Shown here: positions 49,493 through 58,509 of the stretch, one piece after another
Layout: each line of letters starts with the position of its first letter
How positions within the stretch are numbered: position 1 is the stretch's first letter
Assembly (NCBI GenBank): GCA_001871905.1
Contig: MNUG01000017.1
Span: 397 to 64,396, forward strand
Direction: 5' to 3'
Length of the DNA: 64,000 bases
Source of the DNA: Alphaproteobacteria bacterium CG1_02_46_17
GTDB lineage: Bacteria > Pseudomonadota > Alphaproteobacteria > Micavibrionales > Micavibrionaceae
Notes under the pieces: model-generated
The model's database searches: none
What the model was told of the DNA's origin: nothing
The model's input: only the letters and a program-made list of their open reading frames with translations
Position numbers and translations under genes: made by a program

Positions 49493-50445
49493 TAGATTCT
49501 TTTTTCAATGAAAGCAGCTGAATATAAATCCATCATATAACGACTTTGCGCACGATCCAGACGTTGGGCTCCGATCCGCTGCATGATCTCGTCATTGCTC
49601 GGAAGAGTCTCTTCCGAAATCTGGCGCTTTTCAACCGCCAGCAAGATATAATACCCTGCCGCAGTCTGGATCGGCGAAGAGACTTGTCCTACAGCCAGAT
49701 TTGGCAACACCGCTTCAACTTCTTGTGCGACCTGTCCACCAAAAACCCATCCGATCATACCGCCCTGTTCGGCTCCGGCACTTTGGGAAAACTGACGTGC
49801 AACTTTCGAAAATGCTTCTGGATTCTGTTTGAGCTGTTCGGATAATTTGTTGGCAAAGGCCTTCACTTCTGACGCTTCTTTTCCTTCCGAGACCGACAAA
49901 AAGATCTCCGCCAAACGATACTGGTTTTCTCCCATACGGACTTTCATCTGATCCAATTCGGACTCAATATCCGCATCACTCACCTCGACACGGGGACGGA
50001 TACGTTTTTGAATAACTTTGGTCCATGCCAACTGCGCCTCGATTTGCGCGCGCAATGTCGAAAGTTTGATTCCATGTTGGGTCAGGGCTTTTTTGAATAC
50101 ATCGGCTGGGATATTATTCTGGTTCGCAATCATCTCGAACCCTTTGTCAATTTCTTCTGGGGCCACTTCAATTTTGAGACGCTTGGCTTCTTGCATTTTT
50201 ACCTGCTCGTCAACCAGCATATCCAGAATCTGAGGGCGCAATTTGTTGTTCAGTTCCGTCGAAGGGGGCAGCCCCGTCGAAGATGCAATCAAATCTAGTC
50301 TGGCGTTTAAGTCAGATGCCGTTATCACACCCTGATTAACAACCGCCACAATACTTTCCTGACCCGCAAAAGCCACGGAAGATCCACCGAACGAAAAGGC
50401 CGCCATAACGGCCATCAACAACACTGCAAACTTCATAACGTGCAA
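49492..50445 (-). CDS. surA: Periplasmic peptidyl-prolyl isomerase/chaperone SurA
   Basis: 317 residues. A signal peptide ends at SVAFAGQ (about residue 28). The SurA N-terminal chaperone domain (about 30-165) starts with IVAVVNQGVITASDLNARL. One parvulin domain (about 175-275) contains YRLAEIFLSV and the AGAEQGGMIGWVFGGQ core. E. coli SurA has two parvulin domains, so this is the shorter form. It helps fold outer-membrane proteins. The first start is TTG at 50445 with AAGGA five bases upstream; an ATG at 50436 is an alternative. Confidence 0.88.
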   Translation of the reverse strand: MHVMKFAVLLMAVMAAFSFGGSSVAFAGQESIVAVVNQGVITASDLNARLDLIASSTGLPPSTELNNKLRPQILDMLVDEQVKMQEAKRLKIEVAPEEIDKGFEMIANQNNIPADVFKKALTQHGIKLSTLRAQIEAQLAWTKVIQKRIRPRVEVSDADIESELDQMKVRMGENQYRLAEIFLSVSEGKEASEVKAFANKLSEQLKQNPEAFSKVARQFSQSAGAEQGGMIGWVFGGQVAQEVEAVLPNLAVGQVSSPIQTAAGYYILLAVEKRQISEETLPSNDEIMQRIGAQRLDRAQSRYMMDLYSAAFIEKRI

Positions 50446-50463
50446 TCCAATCCTTTTTAGGTC

Positions 50464-51423
50464 TTATTTTTTATACTGATACCGCCCCAGATAGGACGGT
50501 AGAATAGCATCCATCGACGTAGATGTAATACCCAGATCGCCAAGAGTCAAAGCCCCTTCACTGACAACGTTGTCTGTTTGCAAACTGGTTAATTGATCAT
50601 TGGTCAGGGGTGGCTTGGGCAATAGCCCGAGAAAGGCCGCCTTGATCCGCGCAATCCACCATGGAACAGGCAACAAATAGCAATGCTGTCCACTGGTCGA
50701 GAGGATTTTCTGATAAATTTGCTTGAATGTTAAAATATCAGGGCCTCCCAGCTCATAAATCTGACCTGTTGTCCGGCTTGTTGCCAATGCCGCGACAACG
50801 GCACGGGCAACATCCTCGACATAAACGGGCTGGAACTTCGACTTACCCCCGCCAAATAACGGCAGAAACGGCAGAATACGCGCCATGGATGCAAATTTAT
50901 TGATAAAGCTGTCATTCTGTCCGAACACAACACTCGGGCGCAGAATCGTCACTGCCGGATACAGTTGGATGACACCATTCTCTCCCGACATTTTGCTGAT
51001 CGCATACTCTGATTTTGCCCGATCAACGGACAAAGCAGAAATATGAACGAATCTGGAGACTCCATATTTGGCACATGCTCCGGCAATCCAGACTGGTAAA
51101 TCTGTATGGATATGGCTGAAATTGGATTTTCTTTTTTCATAAAGTATGCCGATGCAATTCACCACCATCTCGGAACCGGCCACAGCTTTTTCAATATCCT
51201 GTTGGTTCCGATACGAACAAGGAATGGCAACAACTTGCCCGACCTCTCCGAATTGCCTTAGAAAATAAACCGATTCCGTATGACGCGTTGCAACACGAAC
51301 CCGTGCCCCGGCAGCCAGTAACTCGGCCACCACGCGGGCGCCAATGAACCCGGTTCCACCAAAGACAGTCACAATGCGACCCTTCAGGGTGTTTTTCAAA
51401 TTTGGGAGACTGGAAACAAACAT
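50464..51423 (-). CDS. Complex I NDUFA9-like NAD-dependent epimerase/dehydratase family protein
   Basis: 319 residues, short-chain dehydrogenase fold. It has the dinucleotide site VTVFGGTGFIGARVVAELLA and, in place of the Tyr-x-x-x-Lys site, the segment SEYAISKMSGEN (Tyr and Lys present). ILRPSVVFGQND and FQPVYVEDVARAVVAAL are typical of the NDUFA9 group. In mitochondria the relative is an accessory subunit of NADH dehydrogenase; the bacterial role is not settled. AGAGGAA precedes the ATG. Same strand as surA, 18 bases upstream of it. Confidence 0.88.
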   Translation of the reverse strand: MFVSSLPNLKNTLKGRIVTVFGGTGFIGARVVAELLAAGARVRVATRHTESVYFLRQFGEVGQVVAIPCSYRNQQDIEKAVAGSEMVVNCIGILYEKRKSNFSHIHTDLPVWIAGACAKYGVSRFVHISALSVDRAKSEYAISKMSGENGVIQLYPAVTILRPSVVFGQNDSFINKFASMARILPFLPLFGGGKSKFQPVYVEDVARAVVAALATSRTTGQIYELGGPDILTFKQIYQKILSTSGQHCYLLPVPWWIARIKAAFLGLLPKPPLTNDQLTSLQTDNVVSEGALTLGDLGITSTSMDAILPSYLGRYQYKK

Positions 51424-51460
51424 TTGAAACGAATTCCTCTTGGTTTATGATGCCCACTAC

Positions 51461-51466
51461 TATAAT
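51461..51466 (+). promoter_or_regulatory. Probable -10 box of the pyk promoter
   Basis: Perfect TATAAT 55 bases before the pyk ATG. The upstream CTTGGTTT gives only a poor -35 (15-17 bases away). Confidence 0.45.
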
Positions 51467-51520
51467 CATCTGGGTTGTAATTAAAAAGGCTCTATTTATC
51501 GATCATCAAGGGGTATTTCC

Positions 51521-52948
51521 ATGAGCACTGTTCTACGTGACCGTCAAACCAAAATCGTGGCCACACTGGGGCCAGCATCCAACACTGAGGAAATGATTCG
51601 TAAATTATTCCTCGCAGGTGTTGATGTCTTTCGCCTGAACTTTTCTCATGGTGAGCATAAAGACCACGCCGACCGCGTTAAAATGATTCGCAAGATTGAA
51701 GAAGAAACAGATCACCCAATCGCCATTATTGCCGATATGCAAGGGCCAAAACTGCGCGTGGGGAAATTCAAGGACGGAAAAATCGAATTGTCCGTTGGAC
51801 AAAAAATCCGTCTTGATCTCGACCCGACACCGGGCGACGGAGAGCGGGTAAATCTTCCTCATCCTGAAGTTATCAACACCATGACCATCGGATCGCATAT
51901 TCTGCTCGACGACGGAAAAGTCCGGATGGAAATTGTTGATAAAGGTGATGGATTTTTGGTTGGCGAAATTCAGGCTGGCCGTCATCTGTCCAATAACAAA
52001 GGGTTCAATGTCCCGGGCGTTGTGTTGCCAATTGCAGCCCTCACCCCGAAAGACCGCATAGATCTGGAAGCAGCCCTTGCGATGGGCGTGGACTGGATTG
52101 CCCAGTCTTTCGTGCAAAAACCAGAAGACGTGATCGAAGCAAAAAAACTCATCGCAGGCCGCGCCGCCTTGATGATTAAACTGGAAAAACCATCAGCCTT
52201 GCAATATCTGGATCAGATGATTGCACAAGCCGATGGCGTTATGCTGGCTCGTGGTGATCTGGGTGTTGAAATTCCACCCGAAGAAGTTCCCCTTGCTCAA
52301 AAGAGAGTGGTTCGCGCCGTGCGCTTTGCCGGAAAACCGGTTGTGGTTGCAACACAGATGTTGGAATCCATGATTGAAAATCCTTCCCCCACCCGCGCCG
52401 AAGCCAACGACGTAGCAACCGCCGTTTTTGATGGCACTGATGCTGTGATGCTGTCTGCTGAAACCGCAGCCGGACAATATCCACTCGAAGCTGTCCAGAT
52501 TATGTCCCGCATCTGCAAACGTGTCGAAAGTGATGAGCTTTACCGCAAAATTATCGACACTGACCATCCCGATGCCCGCCACAATGATGCGTCCGATGCC
52601 ATAACCGTGGCCGCCGATCAGGTTGCCAAAGACATTCATGCGTCTTGCATCGTGACCTATACCACGTCAGGCGGAACAGCTCTGCGCGCCGTGCGTCAAC
52701 GTCCTGCCGTACGCATCGTTTGCATGACCCAGAATCTGGGTACAGCCCGCCGTTTGAGCCTGTCCTATGGCGTTCACAGTCTGAAAATCGACCATGTCAC
52801 AACATTTGGTGACGCCGTTAAAATGGCGCAACAAATGATTGGAGAACGGGCCATTGCCAAAAAAGGTGAACGCTTTGTGATGACTGCCGGTGTTCCATTT
52901 GGAACCCCCGGTTCCACCAACATTCTCCGCGTTGCTTGGGTGGAATAA
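51521..52948 (+). CDS. pyk: Pyruvate kinase
   Basis: 475 residues. It makes ATP and pyruvate from phosphoenolpyruvate, the last step of glycolysis. Motifs are KIVATLGPASNTEEMIRKLF, VFRLNFSHGEH (active-site Arg and Asn), the catalytic-lysine signature MIKLEKPSAL, ADGVMLARGDLGVEIPPEEV (metal site), and MLSAETAAGQYPLE. The C-terminal allosteric domain is complete. AAGGGG lies before the ATG. A strong terminator follows the stop. Confidence 0.98.
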   Translation: MSTVLRDRQTKIVATLGPASNTEEMIRKLFLAGVDVFRLNFSHGEHKDHADRVKMIRKIEEETDHPIAIIADMQGPKLRVGKFKDGKIELSVGQKIRLDLDPTPGDGERVNLPHPEVINTMTIGSHILLDDGKVRMEIVDKGDGFLVGEIQAGRHLSNNKGFNVPGVVLPIAALTPKDRIDLEAALAMGVDWIAQSFVQKPEDVIEAKKLIAGRAALMIKLEKPSALQYLDQMIAQADGVMLARGDLGVEIPPEEVPLAQKRVVRAVRFAGKPVVVATQMLESMIENPSPTRAEANDVATAVFDGTDAVMLSAETAAGQYPLEAVQIMSRICKRVESDELYRKIIDTDHPDARHNDASDAITVAADQVAKDIHASCIVTYTTSGGTALRAVRQRPAVRIVCMTQNLGTARRLSLSYGVHSLKIDHVTTFGDAVKMAQQMIGERAIAKKGERFVMTAGVPFGTPGSTNILRVAWVE

Positions 52949-52968
52949 CAACACTGAAAATTTAAAGC

Positions 52969-52995
52969 AAAACCCCCGCTATATACGGGGGTTTT
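52969..52995. terminator. Intrinsic terminator after pyk
   Basis: AAAACCCCCG, loop CTATATA, CGGGGGTTTT, then more T. The 10-bp stem ends pyk and can also serve the convergent peptidase gene ending at 53024. Confidence 0.92.
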
Positions 52996-53023
52996 TGTTT
53001 TGATATTTTTTCATCTTCTCGGA

Positions 53024-53974
53024 TTACCGCGAAGCTGTTGCAATCTGGGTAACTCCAACAGCCTGATCTGTATGCACCCACCATGAGCTGTTGTTGATCG
53101 AAAAGATCGGCTTGTAATGGGAGATCATACTGGCACGAGTCATAGCCTTGATCTGGTTATCCAAAACCATCGGCCCCTCTTCAGTATAAACAATCAGAAT
53201 GGCGTGCGGAATTCCTTTTTGGATATCCTTGACCACGGCAATCCGCAATTGAGATTCGGGGACACCCAAAGCTCTGAGCGAAACATATTTGGCAATGGCG
53301 AAATCTTCACAATCCCCACCGCGCGTTAAAAACTCGACCGGAGTTTCCCAATAATCGGACTTGCCCCAGTTGCGGTTGTCACCGATATATTTGACCTTGT
53401 TCATCAGATTATTCACACTATTGGCCATCTCGACCAAAGGCTTGCCCCGCAATTCGACCAGATCAGATCTCCATTTCTGGATGACCTTGGCCGAACTCTC
53501 ACGCGAAACTTCTCGGTTGAACCGATCGAACATATCGCTCCATTTGGTAAAAGATGATAAATCGGTCGAACGCCGCTCCGCCGTACCAAACAAGTTGGAT
53601 TGAACAACAATTTCGGACTGTGGCACGGTAACAGATGCCAACGTAATAGAGTTTGGAATATCTTTTATACTCTCGGCATAAGAGTCGCGTGGCGCATAAG
53701 CCATCAAAGATGCCGTTATTGTAACGAACGCGGCAATCATACGAATCGAGGTTTGCAAAGCCAGCGTTGTACGCAAATCCCATCGGGAGATCACGCCCTG
53801 ACGCACCAGAATCTCACCCAAAGCCAGTTTCTGGACTTTTTGCAGGGAAAGCGCCTCGTGAAGCTGGGAGGCCGACAATAATCCCCGATGAACCAGCACT
53901 TCACCGAAACGATTGCGATTCAGGTACTTTTTGAGAGATGTCATGAGTCCACCTGTTGTCGAAATCTGCGTCAT
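53024..53974 (-). CDS. Membrane-anchored transglutaminase-like cysteine peptidase (LapG/BTLCP type) with N-terminal MshEN-type domain
   Basis: 316 residues. Residues 22-45 and 51-74 are two 24-residue motifs of the form (R)xGxxLxxxGxxxxxxLxxxLxxQ, separated by exactly five residues, as in the cyclic-di-GMP-binding MshEN domain. The first keeps its Arg (R22) but has Phe in place of Leu; the second has Ala in place of Arg. A hydrophobic segment follows at about 77-95. The C-terminal part is a bacterial transglutaminase-like peptidase with Cys222 (GGDCEDFAIAKY), His257 (IPHAIL) and Asp272 (VLDNQ). LapG relatives cut adhesins or other proteins in the periplasm. AGGA precedes the ATG. The function of the fusion is inferred. 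No adhesin gene or LapD is seen nearby. Confidence 0.82.
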   Translation of the reverse strand: MTQISTTGGLMTSLKKYLNRNRFGEVLVHRGLLSASQLHEALSLQKVQKLALGEILVRQGVISRWDLRTTLALQTSIRMIAAFVTITASLMAYAPRDSYAESIKDIPNSITLASVTVPQSEIVVQSNLFGTAERRSTDLSSFTKWSDMFDRFNREVSRESSAKVIQKWRSDLVELRGKPLVEMANSVNNLMNKVKYIGDNRNWGKSDYWETPVEFLTRGGDCEDFAIAKYVSLRALGVPESQLRIAVVKDIQKGIPHAILIVYTEEGPMVLDNQIKAMTRASMISHYKPIFSINNSSWWVHTDQAVGVTQIATASR

Positions 53975-54131
53975 GGAAACTGTCCTACTTAACTTTTCTG
54001 TTTTGTATCAAGCCTTTGCCCACAGCCATCCATTTAATAACCATGAAAACCTCGAAACGGGCAATAAATAAAGGTTTTCTCCACACTTACATTAGACACG
54101 CCAAAAGTTGACAAATCCTAAACGCCATGCC

Positions 54132-54158
54132 AAAAAAGCGCAGGAATTCCGCTTTTTT
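54132..54158. terminator. Terminator-like hairpin in the divergent region before hldE
   Basis: AAAAAAGCG, loop CAGGAATTC, CGCTTTTTT plus one further T. It lies 20 bases before the hldE ATG, although no plus-strand gene ends upstream. It may be an attenuator or the end of a small RNA. The gap 53975-54131 holds no supported gene. Confidence 0.5.
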
Positions 54159-54178
54159 TGAGAGTTTACCCCATCATC

Positions 54179-55762
54179 ATGACACCATCTCTTTCGCCCA
54201 CTGAAAATCCAGACACCGCACGACTTTTGAGCCTGATATCTGCGATGCGCGACAAAAAAGTGCTAATTATCGGTGACATTATGCTGGATCGCTTCGTGCG
54301 CGGGGAAGTGACCCGAATTTCTCCGGAAAGCCCGATCCCTGTTTTGGCAGCCAAGCAGGAAAACCGCATGATTGGCGGGGCCGGCAATGTTCTGGCCAAC
54401 ATCAACAGCTTGAAAGTACCGTGCGATATCGTTGCGATCATCGGGGAAGATGCGGAGGGTGAACAGGTGCGCGGACTGGTCGAAGCCGCAGGCGGATCAG
54501 GGAAAGGTCTGGTGATTCGCCTTGAAACCCCGACCACCATCAAAACGCGCTTTCTGGCAGGCCACCAACAATTGTTGCGCGTCGATCATGAAGTTACAGC
54601 CCCCATTTCCGCTGCTTTGGAACAAGAGTTGCTGAAAAAAATCGAAACCATGGCTCCCGATCAGGATGCCCTTGTGCTCTCCGACTACGGCAAGGGCGTT
54701 TTAACCGCCACTATCCTTCGCAAAGTCATTGAAATCGGCAAGACGCACAACATTCCGGTTCTGGTTGACCCCAAAGGCACGGATTACTCGAAATATAGTG
54801 GCGCAACATTGGCAACGCCCAACCGCAAGGAATTGATGGAAGCCACCCACGGATCACCAACCGAAACAGACAATGAAATCACCGAAACCGCTGAAAAACT
54901 TATTCTTCAATCCGGTATTTCCTCGATCGTTGCCACCAGATCGCAAGACGGGATGAGCATCATCCAACAAAAACCGGACAAAAGCGGATTTGAACGCCCC
55001 GTCCATTTCCGCACCAATGCCCGTGAAGTTTTTGACGTCTCTGGCGCCGGAGACACTGTCATTGCAACAATTGCTGCAACTCTTGCTGCGGGAGGAACGC
55101 TCGTCGAAGCCGGCTCTCTCGCCAATATCGCTGGCGGCATCGTCGTCGGCAAAGTCGGGACCGCCGCCATCCGCGCTCAGGAAATTATTGACGCCCTCAC
55201 ATCTTCCACCCATGAACTCGAAGCAACACCGGCGGGGGAAATGTCTGCGCTTGACCGCTCTCGTCGCGCCCCTGTATGTGATTGGGAAAAAGCACTCGAG
55301 GAAGTTAATCGCTGGCGTGCGCGCGGCCTCAAAGTCGGGTTTACCAACGGATGTTTTGATATTTTGCACGCCGGACATGTCAATTATTTGAATGATGCCC
55401 GCAATCAATGCGACCGTCTGGTTCTGGGGTTAAATACCGACATTTCTGTCCAATTGCTCAAAGGGCCTGATCGTCCCTTGAATGACCAAAACTCTAGGGC
55501 GACCGTACTGGGGGCATTGGGAGCGATTGATCTGGTGGTGTTCTTCGGTGCAGAAAACGCCGCCGCAGATGACACCGCGAAAAAGCTGATCCAATACCTC
55601 AAGCCTGATATCTTTTTCAAAGGGGCGGATTTCACCCTCGACCAAATTCCGGAAGTTCCCACCATTCTTTCCTACGGCGGACAGGTTAAACTGATCCCGC
55701 TGACCAAAGGGATCAGCACAGACAACATCATCAAACGCCTGAATAATGGGGAAGCAGCCTGA
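54179..55762 (+). CDS. hldE: Bifunctional heptose-7-phosphate kinase/heptose-1-phosphate adenylyltransferase
   Basis: 527 residues. The N-terminal ribokinase-type domain (about 1-325) has VLIIGDIMLDRFVRGEVTRI, IGGAGNVLANI and the anion-hole DVSGAGDTVIATIAATL. The C-terminal nucleotidyltransferase (about 370-527) has VGFTNGCFDILHAGHVNYL. Together they make ADP-heptose for the lipopolysaccharide inner core. The ATG at 54179 is preferred over the formal TTG at 54158, which lies in a hairpin; no strong ribosome binding site is seen for either. The 3' end precedes a lipoprotein gene on the same strand by about 107 bases. Confidence 0.95.
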   Translation: MTPSLSPTENPDTARLLSLISAMRDKKVLIIGDIMLDRFVRGEVTRISPESPIPVLAAKQENRMIGGAGNVLANINSLKVPCDIVAIIGEDAEGEQVRGLVEAAGGSGKGLVIRLETPTTIKTRFLAGHQQLLRVDHEVTAPISAALEQELLKKIETMAPDQDALVLSDYGKGVLTATILRKVIEIGKTHNIPVLVDPKGTDYSKYSGATLATPNRKELMEATHGSPTETDNEITETAEKLILQSGISSIVATRSQDGMSIIQQKPDKSGFERPVHFRTNAREVFDVSGAGDTVIATIAATLAAGGTLVEAGSLANIAGGIVVGKVGTAAIRAQEIIDALTSSTHELEATPAGEMSALDRSRRAPVCDWEKALEEVNRWRARGLKVGFTNGCFDILHAGHVNYLNDARNQCDRLVLGLNTDISVQLLKGPDRPLNDQNSRATVLGALGAIDLVVFFGAENAAADDTAKKLIQYLKPDIFFKGADFTLDQIPEVPTILSYGGQVKLIPLTKGISTDNIIKRLNNGEAA

Positions 55763-55868
55763 TCTGTATAAAAATCCGCTCTTTGCGCTCACTCAAAGAC
55801 CTGATAGACTGTCCTCCGAATATTCGCCTGCCCTTTTTCATACAGAAGGTTACATCAAGAGGACTTCC

Positions 55869-56534
55869 ATGATTTTTCGTATTTCAAAAAGCCTTATCTT
55901 ATCAACATCCCTGCTCGCTTTGGCAGCCTGTACGCCCCAAGGCCCGAACCAATGGATGCCCAAAGGCTATACCCATCAGGATTCAACGCCGATCTCCTCT
56001 CCGGCTCCATCGTCCCCATGGCTGGACGAAGCGGTTATCAAGGACACTGAAAGCCTCGCCTCCAATACCGCGTCATGGCAAGGGGCAGTTTTCGAGCTTA
56101 TAGATGGATTGCAACCTGTCCTGCCAGTGGATGGAAGCCCCATCAACGTCAGGATTGTCCCTCCGGTTATCAATCAGGATCTCGCCCTCGACCATTATGT
56201 CCGTCAGGCCATGATCCAGAAAAACCTGACCCTGACCACCACCGATGGCCTTGGTCTGAACCTGTTGATTGACTCCCAGCCTCTGACCAGTCCTGATGCT
56301 CTGGCTCAAGCCAAAACCACGCCAAATTTCGATTATGTGGAAGATATGAAACTGAATGGTATTTACCTTCTCACGGCAAAACTGACCGATGCCTCGGGTA
56401 GCGTTCTGGGAGAATCTAAAACAGTCGGTGTCTTCCCGCATGAGAAGGCTGAATATTTCCGCCTGCCCGGATCATCCATTGCCCCAGTCACAGGTTTGAC
56501 CAACAAACCAACCCCGATTTATATGCGGGATTAA
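55869..56534 (+). CDS. Lipoprotein of unknown function
   Basis: 221 residues. A lipoprotein signal peptide ends in LLALAAC (lipid-bearing Cys21). A proline/serine linker (about 38-52) leads to a folded part of mixed strands and helices without recognised family. The start at 55869 follows AAGAGGAC; the frame is open to 55746, but that would hide the signal peptide behind 41 residues. The next gene starts four bases after its stop, so the two are surely co-transcribed. Confidence 0.8.
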   Translation: MIFRISKSLILSTSLLALAACTPQGPNQWMPKGYTHQDSTPISSPAPSSPWLDEAVIKDTESLASNTASWQGAVFELIDGLQPVLPVDGSPINVRIVPPVINQDLALDHYVRQAMIQKNLTLTTTDGLGLNLLIDSQPLTSPDALAQAKTTPNFDYVEDMKLNGIYLLTAKLTDASGSVLGESKTVGVFPHEKAEYFRLPGSSIAPVTGLTNKPTPIYMRD

Positions 56535-56538
56535 TCTC

Positions 56539-57315
56539 ATGAGCGGGAAAGGCGGACAGGGTGTATATTCGATAAAAGAGGCGTTCACCCGCAAAGGTCT
56601 GAACAATCCTGATAACATTTCCTACATCGCAGTCTGGATGGACTTGGGAAAAATCCAGATTTGGGGAACCTCTGGCAACGGGCTTCTGACCGAGATCACA
56701 CCGCTCCCCGAGCAATTCGAACAGACTTTAGATGCTCTGGTTCAAAAACTGCAATCGCAAGGAATCGACCTGATGCAACTTGACAGGGGTACCAACAGCC
56801 TGAACCAAGATGCAAGCAACGAATATGATTACAAATTCTTCTATCGCCCCGAACATATAGAATATTTCGAATACACGACGAAATCGGGAGTCCGCGAACA
56901 TAGTCCGGCAATTGCCATCGAAGGAATCCCGTTCTATATGGATGAACAAGCTGCCGATTGCTTTATTCATGAGTTAAAATCACGGTCGACAGGCGATGGA
57001 GAAGACTGGCTGGAATTCTCGAACTCACCATCCGCAGAATTCAAATGCAGTACAGGAAAATACGGATTCAGGAAATCGCTCATTATCGATATGTTTGCAA
57101 ATACACAGGATCATGTCTTGGCCATACAAAGTCGCGATCTCTACCGTGTATTTGTCCCCATGGAAAACCCTGCACAAATCATTGACCCAATCGCGCAAAA
57201 ACTGCCGCATTTGGTCAAATCAGATGCCCCCGCAACCGCCTACCCTCTTTATTTTGACCCGTCTTATTATCCGGAACACAGACGACATCACATCAATATC
57301 ATCATGCGCGCCTAG
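56539..57315 (+). CDS. Hypothetical protein
   Basis: 258 residues with no signal peptide, membrane segment or recognised domain. The composition is that of a globular protein with many Tyr, Phe and Asp. A segment at about 85-115 is rich in aromatic residues (EYDYKFFYRPEHIEYFEYTT). It starts four bases after the lipoprotein stop and ends 69 bases before resB, so it may belong to either unit. Nothing ties it to cytochrome assembly beyond position. Confidence 0.7.
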   Translation: MSGKGGQGVYSIKEAFTRKGLNNPDNISYIAVWMDLGKIQIWGTSGNGLLTEITPLPEQFEQTLDALVQKLQSQGIDLMQLDRGTNSLNQDASNEYDYKFFYRPEHIEYFEYTTKSGVREHSPAIAIEGIPFYMDEQAADCFIHELKSRSTGDGEDWLEFSNSPSAEFKCSTGKYGFRKSLIIDMFANTQDHVLAIQSRDLYRVFVPMENPAQIIDPIAQKLPHLVKSDAPATAYPLYFDPSYYPEHRRHHINIIMRA

Positions 57316-57384
57316 GCTGGAAATTTTCCGCCCAAAACCCAACTTATCCCTTTAAGAAATAACCATTTTGGGATAGAAAAAGCC

Positions 57385-58509
57385 ATGCTTGAAACAATCA
57401 AAAAAATTGCAACCCGTCTAGCTCAACCTGATATTTTATTCTGGGTCTTGCCAATGATGATGGCCTTGATCGTCCTTGGAACCATCGCCCAGAAATCAAT
57501 CGGGCTGTTTGCCGCCCAACAGGAATATTTTGGTTCCTTCTTCCTTATGCTGGGCCCCATCCCAATTCCCGCCGGCCTATCCATCATGGGCGTGTTTCTG
57601 ATAAATCTATTGTGCAAATTCGTGATGAAAAGCGAATGGACATGGCAAAAATCAGGAACCATCATCTCGCATTTCGGAGTGCTGCTTCTGGTGTTTGGCG
57701 GATTAATGACCGCCCTCACCTCGAAAGAAGGCTTCGTGATGATCCCGCAAGGGGGCAGCAGCACCATCGTCGAGGATTACCACGCACGCAATCTGGCCAT
57801 CCGCTCTGAAACGGAAACCCTGCTCACCATTCCGCATGAACATCTTGAAAATGGAATGACCGTTTCCGATCCCAAAATTCCATTCACCCTGAACGTTGAT
57901 AAATACTGTTTCAATTGCACCATCACAAGCCGCCCTGAAAACTTGCAACAAGGATGGGAACGTCCCGGTATATTCATGATGCTCAATAAGGCGCCGGCAG
58001 AGTCTCAGGATGAGAAAAATTTGACCGGTATTGAGTTTTCGATCACCGGAACTCATGGTGTCGATGGAAAATACCTGACCTTTGACGGCTTTCCCAAACC
58101 TCCAACTCTGGTGGTCAATGACAAACCCTATACGATTACGATTGAACGCGCCCGCCGCGAACTGCCCTTTTCCATTGAACTAAAAGAATTCAAACGCGCG
58201 CTCCACCCCGGCACTGACATGGCAAGCGCCTTTATGTCCCAGATTACAATCAACGACAAGGAACAAGGCGTCTCTTTTCCGGCAACCATCGAGATGAACG
58301 AGCCTTTACGCTATCGCGGTTTTACCTTGTACCAATCCTCGTTTGATCTGAATGGAGAAGTTCCCTACACTATTCTCGCCGTTGTCGAGAACAAGGGTCG
58401 TCTGTTTCCCTATATTGCCAGCATCTTGATCGCCTTGGGTCTGATAATCCATCTCGGGCTGCGGATTGCTAATCGCATCAAATCACGAACAGAGGAAAAC
58501 GCAGCATGA
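57385..58509 (+). CDS. ResB-like cytochrome c biogenesis protein (System II)
   Basis: 374 residues. Three N-terminal membrane helices (about 20-37, 48-72, 88-108) and one at the C-terminus (about 342-362) enclose a periplasmic region. The family features are FGSFFLMLGPIP, HFGVLLLVFGGLMTALTSKEG, LKEFKRALHPGTDMASAFMS and MNEPLRYRGFTLYQSSFDL. ResB and CcsA together export heme and attach it to apocytochromes c. The resB-ccsA overlap (ATGA, 58506-58509) shows coupled translation. Most alphaproteobacteria use System I instead, so its presence is unusual. Confidence 0.88.
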   Translation: MLETIKKIATRLAQPDILFWVLPMMMALIVLGTIAQKSIGLFAAQQEYFGSFFLMLGPIPIPAGLSIMGVFLINLLCKFVMKSEWTWQKSGTIISHFGVLLLVFGGLMTALTSKEGFVMIPQGGSSTIVEDYHARNLAIRSETETLLTIPHEHLENGMTVSDPKIPFTLNVDKYCFNCTITSRPENLQQGWERPGIFMMLNKAPAESQDEKNLTGIEFSITGTHGVDGKYLTFDGFPKPPTLVVNDKPYTITIERARRELPFSIELKEFKRALHPGTDMASAFMSQITINDKEQGVSFPATIEMNEPLRYRGFTLYQSSFDLNGEVPYTILAVVENKGRLFPYIASILIALGLIIHLGLRIANRIKSRTEENAA

